Of a DNA stretch of 64,000 bases, positions 43,204 to 54,214 are shown one piece after another. Every line of letters begins with the position of its first letter. Position 1 is the stretch's first letter. Location of the stretch: contig CM059622.1 in the NCBI GenBank assembly GCA_030435675.1, positions 8,618,001 to 8,682,000 of the forward strand. The letters are read 5' to 3'. The stretch is from Steinernema hermaphroditum. Taxonomy: Eukaryota > Nematoda > Chromadorea > Rhabditida > Steinernematidae. Made by a program: the position numbers and the translations under genes. The notes beneath the pieces are model-generated. The model saw nothing but the letters and a program-made list of their open reading frames with translations, was not told the origin of the DNA and made no database searches.

Positions 43204-46200
43204 ATGTGGTGCGAACTGAATCTACACGCGAAGCTCGGCGAGGCGCACATCGGCCGCCTGGAGAGCTTCTTCGCCTCTGAACGTGAGTCTCCGAAGGAAG
43301 GTGAGTCCGTTCGCCGTTTCCCGAGGACTTCCCAGCGTTTTTTTTTCTTCAGAATCCGCGGGCAATGACGACGGGAAGGTCGCCGAGAATCGGCCGGACT
43401 CCGAGGAAGCCGCCGGCGTCGTCAGATGGAACGATCTCGAGGTGATTTTGATGCACATGCTGCCTCCACTCTGCAACTTCTAGGTCGACCAGACGACGGA
43501 GTCTTCCTCCTCGTCTTCGCTTCTGAGAAAGGCGGCGGACGCTGAGCTCCGATGGATCAACGCGTGCCTCATAGCCTCTTCCAGCAACGTGGACGTACTA
43601 GTGCTCGCGCTGGTTCAGAAGTTCGTCGTCTTCGAGAGGCTCCCGGACGGCCGCATGGAGCTCTCTGCCCAGGTCGAAGTCGACCACAACATGGACGTAA
43701 GTAAGGTGCGTGTGCTGTGCTGCATGAAATGTTTCTGGCCGCTGGTCGCATCAGAGCTTTCCTAACTGCTCCTGTTTAGGGCTACATCGCAAGTATTTGC
43801 ATCCTGCCGGTGGCCAGTCCGGGGAACAGAAAGTCGGACACCTCCGTTTACGACTGGACCTGCATCGCCGTGGGACTCGACAGCGGATTCGTCAACTTCT
43901 ACTCTGAGAGGGGCGCCCTTCTCTTCTCCGAACGGGTCTCCCACCATCCAGCGAAGTCCCTCCGCTTCGGGAAGTCGAACAAGGCCGGTGGGCAGGAGTT
44001 GGCTATTCTGACGGAAAATCAGATTGTGGTCTTCGAGGGGCTGTCGCTCTACAACACTCTCAGGAATGCACGGGCGAAGGTTCATTTCTATCATGATCTG
44101 TAATCAGTGAATTCTTTTAGATCGCTCGAGATGAGGAGACTGTGGAGGCCATCTGCAGTTCCCTTGAAGTGAAATGCCATCGATACGATATAAACCCAGG
44201 GAAAAGCTTCGTCGACGACATTTTGGTCACAGGGCCAACCAAGCCGAGTTCCGTAGACCAATATGTCGCCGCTTCCCTGAGCGAAACGGGCTATAACACG
44301 AAACTATCACGCACTGTTCTGCCCACGTACTCCACCTACTTCTGCATAGGAGAAGCTCCCTTCGGGCGATTCGTGTGGTTTGACGAAAGTGGTAGTAACC
44401 AGAACATCGTATCGGACACGATATACAACATAACAAACCAGGTAGTCTGTCATTTAGAAAGCCGTTAAGGATGCCATTGTAGGTGACTTCTGCGGTGACA
44501 TCGCAGTTGCCTGTCGGCATCCGCACTTTCCTGGGAATAGGAACCTCGAGAAAGGACCGACCTCCGAAGAAGTTCCCACTGGAGGTGCGGAGTGTGTCGA
44601 TTCCCTCTCGCTCTGAGTTGAACGACGCCGGACGGTGCGGCGAGCGTGTATACGCGGCGCCGAACGCTTGGAATCTCGTTGCGGTGGCCGACGGAAGTGC
44701 TCGAGTGCTTCTGATAAACGTGCGTTATGAACGCCATTGGCACTCCACCTGTACATCTGTGTTTAGACTAAACTGAGGCAAATCGTCCGAATATGGAAGG
44801 GTTATCGAGAGGCCAGGTGTGCCTGGATCGAATCTTCCGGAAAAGTGGCGTCCGGGGGAAAGGGGAAAGCGCTCTTTTTGGTGATCTTCGCTCCTCGAAG
44901 AGGACTTCTTGAAGTTTGGGCAATGCATGTAGGCGCGCTCACTTTGACTAGCATAGGATCGCATTTTAGAACGGTCCTCGTGTGTCGGCGTTCAACGTGG
45001 ATCGGAATGGCCGACTACTCTGGGTGGGATCCACGAGTCAGCTTCTACTCGGTCGAAGCGACAAGAAGGTGGACACGTCTACTTCAGCCGTCTTCATTTC
45101 ATCCAACGGATATGTCCATGTACTAGAGCTACTTGTTGATCAAAAAAAATGTGGAAGTTTTTAGCAAATCGCAGCTCCTTTCCACTTGGCACTCTCTGGA
45201 AGCTCGACGGCGTCCATTCACGATGAAAATCTTTTGAGGGAGGTTTGTGCCTCTTTCCGAGTCGTTCATTACTACCCTTGCCTTCCCAGATCTGTAGTGA
45301 AAGACTGTTCGACAAGGGAAAGTGGAAGCGGTTTTTGGATAAGATGAAGACAGTGTCAGTACGAAGGCGGGCTGCAGAGTTCCTGGTCGAGATGAGCGAA
45401 GTCGATGTCAGCGTGAAGGGAAAGCTTTTGGGACTGATCCGCGAGGACATTACAAAGAAACAGTCGAAGGAAAAGGTATGCCGATATCCATTTGCTTTCT
45501 TGTAGCTGTGGTTGACACTCGAATCATTTCCAAAAAGCGACCGTGAAGTTGAAGTAGGCTGAATATACGGCATGGCATTACCCTAACAGCCTTCGCTCAA
45601 AAATATATTGGGTAGATCCATGAAAAATGGTCGATGATATAAACATGCCATAATTTCTAAACGTTTATTCCCAGGGCATAACCGATAGGTGCGTTGTTGA
45701 GCACAGTTAATTCCCACCCTACACTATGATTGGCGACTTGTCCATTGCATTCCTCTTGATGTTGGAGACCTGTGCTGTTCTGATGACCATTTTTCTGGCA
45801 GCTCACGATGGCGAAATGCGAAGTAATGTACGGCCTACCTATGGTATTAATTGTGTGGTGGACGTCGGCTGTCTTTAACAGTGTATATCCTTGTGTCCTA
45901 CTTACCGGATGCACCTATCGCTGTGTTCGTCACATATTGTATTGCTCACGAAACTCTTACAAAAATCGGAAGGTTCCCACCACGAGAAATTGGTGCGCCA
46001 TTTCCTACGATCGGCAGATTTACAAGGGAAATTGGCCATCATCACAGTTTTTGCTCACATTTCTCGCGAGCTGCGCGATCTCGCTAGATTTGCTGAGCGT
46101 AACTTTGTTCGGCATCGTTAAGCGCGCCGAATGAGTCCGAGTTTGCACCGATCTGAGCGATATCCGCAGAGAAATAAGCTCTACTTCAACTTGCGTTTTC

Positions 46201-49200
46201 AACATCCCAGGTTTTGGCCCATATTTGGCATAGGACAAGGAACTTTCAGGGTATTTGGCTGGGTCAAGCCTTTATTTATGTTGTACGCGATGCTTACGCT
46301 GAAACGGGCCAAAACCCGGGTTGTTGAAAACGCAAGTTGATGTAGAGCTTATTTCTCTGTGGATATCGCTCAGATCGGCGCAAACCCGACATTTACAATG
46401 GAGATTACAAATTTTCCATCTTATTTCGTTGATTTTGCGCGATCTAGGACGTTTTGCAGAAATTCCTACTATGATTTTGTAGAGAATTGAATGCCGCGTC
46501 GAATGAGCTACTGCTCACACCTCAATACTCGGCGTTCGCGTCGGAATTAAGCGTTTTATAAAAGAGACTGTCAGTATAAGTCAATTTAACATCATATAAC
46601 ACTACTGCACGCGGGTTATTCATCACTGTCACTGTTATCAGAGTCTCTTGTGCTACCTTATGAGTTCCCGTGCACCATAGCGCTTGTTAAGGGAACCAAC
46701 GGTGCTTCATTGAATGTTGAGGTTGAACCTGTCGAGGTTGAACCCGCTAGTAAAAATCAAACGTTCGCTCCTAGCGAAAGGAGCTTGTAGTAAACGTGGT
46801 TTTTCCAGGATTCCATGCGCATTGTGAAGCCTCGTGGGCCGTATATCAGCTCGAAAAGGGTTAAAAGCTAAGGCAGTGCATGTGTTTCAAGCGCAAAAAG
46901 CGCTTTAGGTCACATTAGATGATATTAAAACTAATCGCTTAATAACTCCATACAGGCGCCACCAAATAGGACAAATTATGGCTCATTCGAACCAGCAAGT
47001 TCTCCTCTTCCTGTTGTGAAATTCTGTTGTGGGGTGTCTTGAATTTTTGTACGGTTTGCGGGGGTGGTTTTAGGTGGGGTGGAGTGGTTTGTTTTTTTTG
47101 GAGCGATTTTTCTGTAGGAAAAAATTTTGCGGGGTTAGTTTTTAGTGCATATTGTAGAGCGTGAAAAACTGCATGATTTCTATTGAACAGATTTTGCTCA
47201 AAAAATTTAGAAAAAAAGAAAAAAAATATTTTCGAAAAAAAACGTGCTCCGTTCAAAACCATAAGGATCTGTGGATTTGCGTTTGTTCTGCGCGAGCTTG
47301 GTATCAAAAGAAAGCCCGTTAAATTCCGCACACTTTGTCGTTTGGGATTTTGGAAATTCCAATTCCTCGCAAAGAAATCAACGAAAGAAGTTTTGGTGCG
47401 ATTTTCGGCGAGGAAGTTCGTGGATTGCGAAAGCGATGCCACGGGTCCCGACGTGATTCGCCTGTGCCGCAGTGGGAGGAAACGAGCGAGCGAAGCGAGC
47501 GTCAACCTGTTGCACAGCAGCAACCTCACTTCTTCCAAAACTTCTTCGACCGATGTTGACCTGTCTCACAGCCCAGGCTAGTCAAAAATCTATTTTTTTT
47601 GCAGGAAAAAAAAGGCGCGGTTTTGGTTCGGTGGATGGTGGTGGATTGCGAAAGCGATGCCAGGTTGTTGGTGGGTCCCGACACGATTCGCCCGTGCCGC
47701 AGGGGGCAAGTTTCAGACGAGCGAGCGAAGCGAGTTGATGTTGCGTTGCGCAGTTGATTCCACTTTTTCCACAACTTCTACCGATTCCACAACTTCGACC
47801 GACGTTAACCTGTCGCGCAGCCCAGGCTAGTCAAAGCCATAGTTCACTTTCCTGAGATAACCAGATTTCTGAGATCTTCCTGAGATCTGCTGTCCGCGGG
47901 GCGTGGCGCGGGGCGCCAAGCCAATTTGGTTTTGGGCTTTATATAGGCCACATAGACCCTTACGACAAGCTCATTTTTAAGCTCGTGGTGTATCGCTCCG
48001 GCGGAGCGATACACCACGAGCTATTTATTGTTTATTGTTGGGGGAAAAACCAAAAAAGAAAGTGCTACTTTAGGCTGCCTCCAGGCCGTCTATTTAGATT
48101 TATTCGCCTCTACAGGCTCGCTGACGCTCGCCCAAGGAGTTGTTTGCCTCTACAGGCTCGCTGGCGCTCGCCCACACCCGAAAAGCCTCCGCCCTTTCGG
48201 CAGAAATGTTCCTGCTATTTTGCGAAAATGTGTCTGTCTGGTTGAGTGGTAGTGCTTCGGGACTATCAGTCGGGTCAGACATTCAGACTTCACGGGTTCG
48301 ACTCCGGTCTCTGCCCTAAGTTTTCCTCTGGGTTTGAAAATTGTCCCCCATGGCATCTGTGAGGCACTTTACTTTCTTCACTTTCCTGAAATATTCTCTC
48401 GTTCTCGTGTTGAATTTGAATTTGAATTTTATTTGCAATATCTTAAGCTTACGCAAAGTTGCACCCGCATATAATCACCAATCGAGTATGTGGGACCTCA
48501 TTCACGCTCGGCTTCTCCTAGGCGTCACGGCTTCAAGTCTCGGGCATCGGAAGATGTTGATGTTGGCACAACACCAGCTTCAGTTTTCTTCATCTGGCGT
48601 TCTCGTGTTATGCATCATAAACCCGGCTGCGCGCGAATTCGCGCCCTCCAGGTACTAAAAGCCAATTAGCCTGTAGCCCTGCGGGCGGCAAGATTGGCGC
48701 TCATCGATAGGGCTGAAGTTGGGGCCAAAAAACTGTATCCCTGCGGGCGGCAAGATTGGCGCTCATGCAAAAAGCTGAAGTTGGGGCCTAAAACTGTAGC
48801 CCTGCGGGCGGCGAGAAACCATAGCCCTGCGGGCGGCAAGACACCAATAGCCCTGCGGGCGGCAAGATTGGCGCTCATGTAAATGGCTAAAGTGGGCGAA
48901 AAAATTGTAAAGTTTCAGGAAACTCGAACCGAAAACACTGCTGGTTACAAAATAGACAAAAAAATCACTCAAAAACAGCAAAAAAAAACTCAAAGCCTAG
49001 CATCGCCAGAGAGAGGCTTAATCGACTCGAAATTAACCAGGGAATATTGATTTGCTTGTAGAATTTTGAGATTCGCGTGATATCCCTGTCAAAAGTGCCC
49101 AAACTTGCAGACGATCTGCAAATTCCACGATTTCCCATTGTAAAATGGAAGACCACACGCCATGCTGGCGTTGAGCGCGCAAAAAAGGCGTTGTGGGACC

Positions 49201-52200
49201 AAATCGAAAAAATGTCACCAATTTTTTAATGCGACTATAGTGGAAGTAGAGCACTACCATCTCAACTGTCTGTGTGGCTCATTGCGAACGTTCTCTGTTT
49301 GTAAGCGGGCGGTGTCGGATTCGGTTCCCCTCGGGGTCCTCATTTTGTGTGGGTGTTTCCGCCGTGGGTCTTTCATTTGTGCCCCCAGCGATCGGTCGGG
49401 TCGTCCACTCGCTCTCTCTCTCTGAGGCTGTCTGAGCCGAATGAGTTAAGTGAGCGGTCGTTCTCGGCCGTCGTTGTTGGCGCAATGATCGCCCCGGCTC
49501 CCAGAAGGCCTGGAACACCAGGGAGCCGTAGTTCCACCGTCTCGCCAAAAAGCCCGTCACGACCGCCCGACTCTACCCGCGCCATCAGAGAAGCCGAAGA
49601 AGCGTTGCAACTCCGAAGTCCACACCGCCAGCCGAACCGAAGATGACTCTCCGCTCCGTTGGCTCTGCTCCACCGCTATTCCACTTCCGGAATCAACTCT
49701 TCACGACTTCGACGCCCGCGCAAACTAATGGAAACGCTGCATTCTATTCGGATTCGTCTGCTCCACCGAAATCAGAAAAAATCAGCGACCACGGTCTGAC
49801 TCTGTTCTTCTTTGTGCATATATGAGACGTCCTGCACGGCGTAAGCCGTTGATTCGGGAAGATAAATCGTGTAAAAATCGTGTTAATCGTGTTTCCGCCG
49901 TGCGCACGGAAAAACACACACACACACACAGACCAACGGACCCGTCGGTTCTCCATTTATATATAGGGGATTCTCTGATGCGACTCCAAGATTCAATAGC
50001 GAAACGCCGAAATCGGAGTGCGACGTTTCCTAGAAGCGCACTTTTCGTGTCAGGAGCTTTGACCCATTGAAATTATACCGACCATAGTCAGATTAGAAAA
50101 TCTCTTGGCAAAACGGCGAGTACTCCGGCCACGACTTATAAAGGTCGTATGTTCGTGCAGCGCCGAAATTTCACGGCGTGTCAAACGGCTCATTTTTCCG
50201 TCCGCGGCCGAGTAGTAAATGTCACACGTTAGGATACCGGTCTTGCCAGATCTTCAGTTACTCGTATCTTCAGATTTGCACCGATTATGATCGGTAACAG
50301 TGCCCGTTTTGTCCGCAAAATGATCAGCACTACGCATTCCATTAGTGAAATACAAAACCATTCGAAAAACGGTCGAAGTTCTGACTTTATGACACATGTT
50401 AGGTCAAAATCACCTAGCTTACAAGGGAAATAACTTTCTCAATCTTATATGCCTCGTGGCCGTCGAGAAAAGTTGAAAAAGAGGTCGAAAAATGAAAGAA
50501 AAAAGTCACATTTTTGGGAATTTTGATATTTTGGTATCAATCGATAGCTTTCGACTTCATTAGTGATTTGCCGTCGGAATTAGTGCGAATGGATTGATCT
50601 ACACGGAATTACAGGCCAAAAACTACCCAGAAAACGGCCTGGTCCCACCACGAAGCGACGGACGCTTTCGTGAAGCAATTTCCCCATGTTGACACGTCGT
50701 GATTTCAATGGGATTTTTGAGTTTCAAGATGAATCGCTTGTTTTGTTCGCATATGAGGTGTGATTTCGAAAAGACTCAACATTATGTTGTAGATCTGAAT
50801 GTTCATATAGCACTCTCTTAGCTGTATCTTATCGTCATCTGCGCCCATCCATAAATGCAACATCAGAGGAAACCAGAATAAGTTAAATAGGTCGAAAATT
50901 GGACCGAAATATTTTTCGACCTCAAACCCCTTGTGTTCTATGAACGAGGGATCCTGCTTTTGCCCAGGAAGTGGGCTACAGTTGTTCAGTGAAGCAGTCA
51001 ATACCGGGAATGATAGAGATGTACATATGATACGAAACTGCTACTTAAATCATCGGCCATTTTTCATGGATCAACCCAATAGTAACTGAAGTTCGAATTG
51101 TATAAGTTCGATTGCTTTTTTTTCAAGTGATTCGAAATGATTTAATTGCTATTTGCAACGATGCACTGTCAGGGCGTTTCGGCAGAAGCTGCCGCGTTTC
51201 TACACTATCTGAACTCCGTCTTGCAACTAATGGACGTCTACACGATCGTGGATTCCTTCGCCTCCTACAAAGGACCACTCCACATCGAAGAACAGCAGGA
51301 AGAACTCATAAGCAAACGACTTCGAATGACTTTGAGTGATTTAAACGACATGGTGGACAGCATGAATCGATACTTCCCGCACACGGAACCTCCCGAAGAA
51401 CTCGAAATGAAGCCTTGTTTCGACTTTGTCGCTTTCCTTCGTGAGTTCAACTTCGATCTCCTGGTAAGTCCTTCTCCAAATTCCGAAGGCGGGGAAGCCA
51501 ATCAAGTCGGACTCTGGATTCCTCAAAAGCTGAAGGGGGAGGCATCACTTGCACTCGGAAATTTCTTGTTCTCTCCCGTGCTCTCTGGATTTTGCTCGAT
51601 CTCGGAGTTTTTCCAGCACATTGTCCCTTCTCTCGGAATAGCAAAGGTAGTCTTGAGTATGATTGTATCTGAATCAATGGTCCTTTTCAGACCGCCCTAA
51701 TCAACACGTTCTGCGTATTCTGGTTACAAAAGACTAGCAGGTCCATTTTCTATCTACCACATGTACTTTCCTTCGTAGAGAGGCTCATCGACTTTGCTGT
51801 GGATGGCAAAACTGCGGAGGAGGCGGCCACCGTGATAATTCGATCCCACATTGAGAAAAGGTATCGTAGTCGCGTTATTTACCGGGGATGATTCGGTCCA
51901 AGGTGTCGCGCAAGGCATAATGCCTTTGATTCGCGAAATAAAGTCGTATAAGTCGTATAAGTCGATTCGGTCCATTTAGCTGTAAGATCCTTCCCGCGCT
52001 GTTCCTTTCTGTGGTTGTGCGTGCAGCTATTCTGAATCGAAAAGACCCTGCCAATGGCAATTGTGGCGAGGTAGAAGAAGCTGTGGAGGCAGTCGACCGC
52101 TGGGAGCCCATGGAAATTGGTCTTCACGAGTGGGATCTCATCATGAATCATCTTCGCTGCCTCGCTGTCGTCGCCTCCCTTCCGAAAGGTGGCGAGCACA

Positions 52201-53932
52201 GTTTGGAAAACATCCGGGCTAGGGGATTTGGCTACTACAGGGAACAGGTGAGTTAATGTTCCCAGATTGGAGCATCGTTCAAGTGGTTATAGATCGGTAC
52301 GTGGGCGGCAAGCTACATGGTCGATCCCGAAGACTTGTACACCATTCTAAGTCGTCCGATGACCTTCGACGACCACTGCGACATCGACGACTTCAGGCCG
52401 CCCTTGGAGAAGGAGATGAGCGACGCCCTGGCAGCCGGAACGCCTGTTGAGCCCTGGAAGTTCGCCATTTACGATCTTCGGAAGTACTTCCCCGTTTCAC
52501 TCATGTGGTACCTGGTGATGTGTGACTGTGCGTGGGAGTGCTTCACCAGCTGGCATAGAATTCCCGGGACAAAGCCAGTCAAGCTTCTGAAAGTATGTGA
52601 ATCGTTTTTCTTGAGATCTTTAAGACTTCTTGTGCAGAACGCTGTGTGCTACGTGAAGTTCTTGGACAGCTGGCCGCACCTTCAGCACGGAATAGCGCTG
52701 ATCGCCTGGGACACCTTTCTGCGCCAAGCTTTCCAAGAGCTTTACGATCTTCTGAACGAAAGGGGAGTGCAGCCTCCCGACTATTTAGTGCGTCGGGACG
52801 TTGGAGTGTCGGAGACGGAACTTGTAAGCCTCTTCGACTTCTTCACCCAACGAAATTTTGTTGCAGATCGACTTTGTGGAAGTGGTGCGTGAAGTGCTCC
52901 AACTTCTGTGCGTCTCGGTGGTGGACCTCGACCAGATTCCCCTCCCCAAGCAGGAGTACGAGGATTTCCTGCTTTTCTTCGTCGAATTCGATAAGACCAA
53001 GGCGAGCAAAACGGCGCGCTACAAGCAAAAGAGTTCTCCGTAAGAGTTGTGTTCTGCCACGTGAATGAGAAAGCTCTTGCAGGGTCTACAGCACGTGTCT
53101 CAGCGAACTGGTGTGCCGGAAGAAGAGCGTCAACTACCATCTCGTTCTGCACCACATCCACCTCGCCCTCGTTCTCCAACTTCAGGTTCGTCCTCTCTGC
53201 AGTGTGTCCCATGCTATGGTCCTTCAGCTTTCTTCCCACGCGCGGCTCAAGCCTTCGTCGCTGTTCTGCGATATTGGGAAACGGGCGTTCTTCGAGTCCT
53301 TCCATCGACATACTCTGATTCCCCTCGACGCCGTGGACGACGTACTGAAGGTCAACCGCCAGAAGTTCGCTCTTCGAATAGTGAAGCACATGACCGAAAC
53401 ATACGCCTCGAACGAAGGAACCAACAAGAGGCTGTGGAGCGTTCTGCTGGATCTGGCGCGCGAGTGGCGCTTGGATTTCGATATGCTGAGGCGTCGGGAG
53501 ATCGAGCTGCTCTTTAAGGAGGGCCTGGACCGAAAGGCGCATGAGAACATCTCTTCGGTCGTAAACCGCGCAGAGCTGGGAAGCGATTTGTTTGTCATAA
53601 CTGTGTCCCGCCTGAAAGCGTTCCATGACCAGTCGAATGCGGATCTTCTGAAGGAGTTCCAGCGGTACCTTCTGGGAACACCGAGGTTTTTTCGCGTTGT
53701 TATGTTTAAAATTAAAGTGGCTGCTTTCAGAACCATCGAGTTGATCGAGAAGACCCCTGAGAAGTTCGTTACGCATCACCAAATCATTTGGAAGGAGCTG
53801 AACGAACTCGCGAACGTCACCTACGAGCTCCTGCAGGCGGGAGACCCGAAGAACCCGGAGGTCCGGAAGCTCCAGAAGACGACTCTCGAGCTGATCAAGA
53901 TGATCGAACATGCGAAACGGTATGCCCAGTAA
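43204..53932 (+). CDS. RAB3GAP2: Rab3 GTPase-activating protein non-catalytic subunit
   Basis: Partner of RAB3GAP1 in the complex acting on Rab3 (GAP) and Rab18 (GEF) in vesicle and ER traffic. More than 15 exons. N-terminal half (43204-45553): DWTCIAVGLDSGFVNFYSER, GGQELAILTENQIVVFEG, VRIWKGYREARCAW, FLVIFAPRRGLLEVWA and a GPRVSAFNV block match the beta-propeller region of human RAB3GAP2. C-terminal half (51173-53932): FLDSWPHLQHGIALIAWDTF, YLVRRDVGVSETEL, LALVLQLQV and LLDLAREWRLDFDMLRR match its helical C-terminal region, ending with TAA at 53930-53932. The ATG at 43204 is 14 bases behind CCTTTCAG. Introns are short except one of 5.6 kb (45554-51172). Boundaries at 44483, 51464-51530 and 53040 are uncertain. 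Confidence 0.88.
46133..46390. repeat. Inverted repeat in RAB3GAP2 intron
   Basis: 46137-46225 (GATCTGAGCGATATCCGCAG ... TTTTGGCCC) recurs in reverse complement at 46300-46388 with few changes. Short unique centre. Foldback-like element remnant. Confidence 0.65.
46391..46985 (+). repeat. Dispersed repeat R3, copy 2
   Basis: Uninterrupted copy of the repeat found split at 29440-31860; shares TTGATTTTGCGCGATCTAGG, TACTATGATTTTGTAGAGAA, GGTCACATTAGATG and AATCGCTTAATAACTCCA. Confidence 0.65.
46990..47585 (+). repeat. Dispersed repeat R1, copy 5
   Basis: Full series of R1 blocks in normal order, from GTTGTGGGGTGTCTTGAATT to CACAGCCCAGGCTAG. Closest to copy 1. Confidence 0.7.
47600..47832 (+). 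repeat. Dispersed repeat R1, copy 6 (3' part)
   Basis: Only the 3' half: GGTTTTGGTTCGGTGGATGG, CCCGACACGATTCGCC, GAGCGAGCGAAGCGAG and CGCGCAGCCCAGGCTAG, directly behind copy 5. Confidence 0.65.
47980..48022. repeat. 43-bp perfect hairpin
   Basis: Two 21-nt arms (AGCTCGTGGTGTATCGCTCCG and its reverse complement) separated by one G. It would form a strong stem in RNA transcribed from this intron. Confidence 0.9.
48100..48177 (+). repeat. Direct repeat of CTACAGGCTCGCT unit
   Basis: TTCGCCTCTACAGGCTCGCT at ~48101 and TTGCCTCTACAGGCTCGCT at ~48142, each followed by a CGCTCGCCC-type ending. A simple two-copy repeat. Confidence 0.6.
48237..48320 (+). tRNA. tRNA-like sequence, probably degenerate
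   Basis: CTGGTTGAGTGGTAGTGC fits an A box and ACGGGTTCGACTCCGG a B box with T arm. The middle is too irregular to assign an anticodon, and the acceptor stem is weak. Lies inside the RAB3GAP2 intron. Could be a tRNA relic or SINE head. Confidence 0.35.
48667..48890 (+). repeat. Minisatellite, TAGCCCTGCGGGCGGCAAGA unit
   Basis: Five units of TGTAGCCCTGCGGGCGGCAAG, some followed by ATTGGCGCTCATG and a ~30-bp spacer with GCTGAAGTTGGGGCC. CCCTGCGGGCGGC repeats make this the most GC-rich part of the intron. Confidence 0.8.
49387..49885 (+). repeat. SINE-like, LINE-derived repeat, copy 2
   Basis: Same order as copy 1 from CGATCGGTCGGGTCGTCCAC to AAGATAAATCGTG, with a tail of varied ATCGTGT units. 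Preceded at 49270-49345 by a tRNA-like block (GTGTGGCTCATTGCG ... GGATTCGGTTCCCC), which may be a promoter head. Confidence 0.75.
49975..50425 (+). repeat. Dispersed repeat R3, copy 3 (partial)
   Basis: Shares GAGTGCGACGTTTCCT, CACTTTTCGTGTCAGGAGC, CCGATTATGATCGGTAAC and GATCAGCACTACGCATTCC with copy 1 (opposite strand) and with 12380-12460. Confidence 0.6.
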
Positions 53933-54214
53933 CTGTGATACATAAAGTGCCCAATTAGGTTTCCAGCCTGTAAATATACGCTGCCACGATTCTGTAAATA
54001 CAGATTTTTATTTATTCTGATATGTGATTAGGGGATTACGGTAATTATTACGCGGGGCATCGAAAAGTTCATTCACTGGGAATCGGAAATGGACGGGTTC
54101 TGTACATCATCACGGGGACGATAGCGTGAAGGACTGGCGGGTAGGAGACTTCTTGAGAAGCGGACACCGGAAGTGAAGATCATGGAGCTGTGGGTTTGCG
54201 GTAGCATTCACAGG
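53933..54214. other. Convergent 3' spacer
   Basis: 3' UTRs of RAB3GAP2 (+) and the zinc-finger gene (-). Holds TATTTATTCTG near 54007 and a TACGGTA copy at ~54039. No gene seen. Confidence 0.4.

Larger units (their letters stand above)
45554..51172 (+). other. Giant intron of RAB3GAP2, filled with repeats
   Basis: Donor GAA|GTAGGC and acceptor TGTCAG|GGC keep phase 0 and join two parts of the same conserved protein. Contents include an inverted repeat, an R3 copy, R1 copies 5 and 6, a minisatellite and a SINE-like copy. No independent gene was recognised inside. Every other intron I placed in this gene is under ~180 nt. Confidence 0.8.

Noticed and set aside
45808..46134. Overlapping plus-strand open frames in the large intron
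   Set aside because: Frames overlap each other, share no domain, and the region is repeat-derived.
51121..51172. Exon reading VIRNDLIAICNDALS before the RAB3GAP2 C-terminal half, needing a frameshift
   Set aside because: Using the TGTCAG acceptor at 51172 joins in phase 0 with the donor at 45554, so no frameshift or extra exon is needed.
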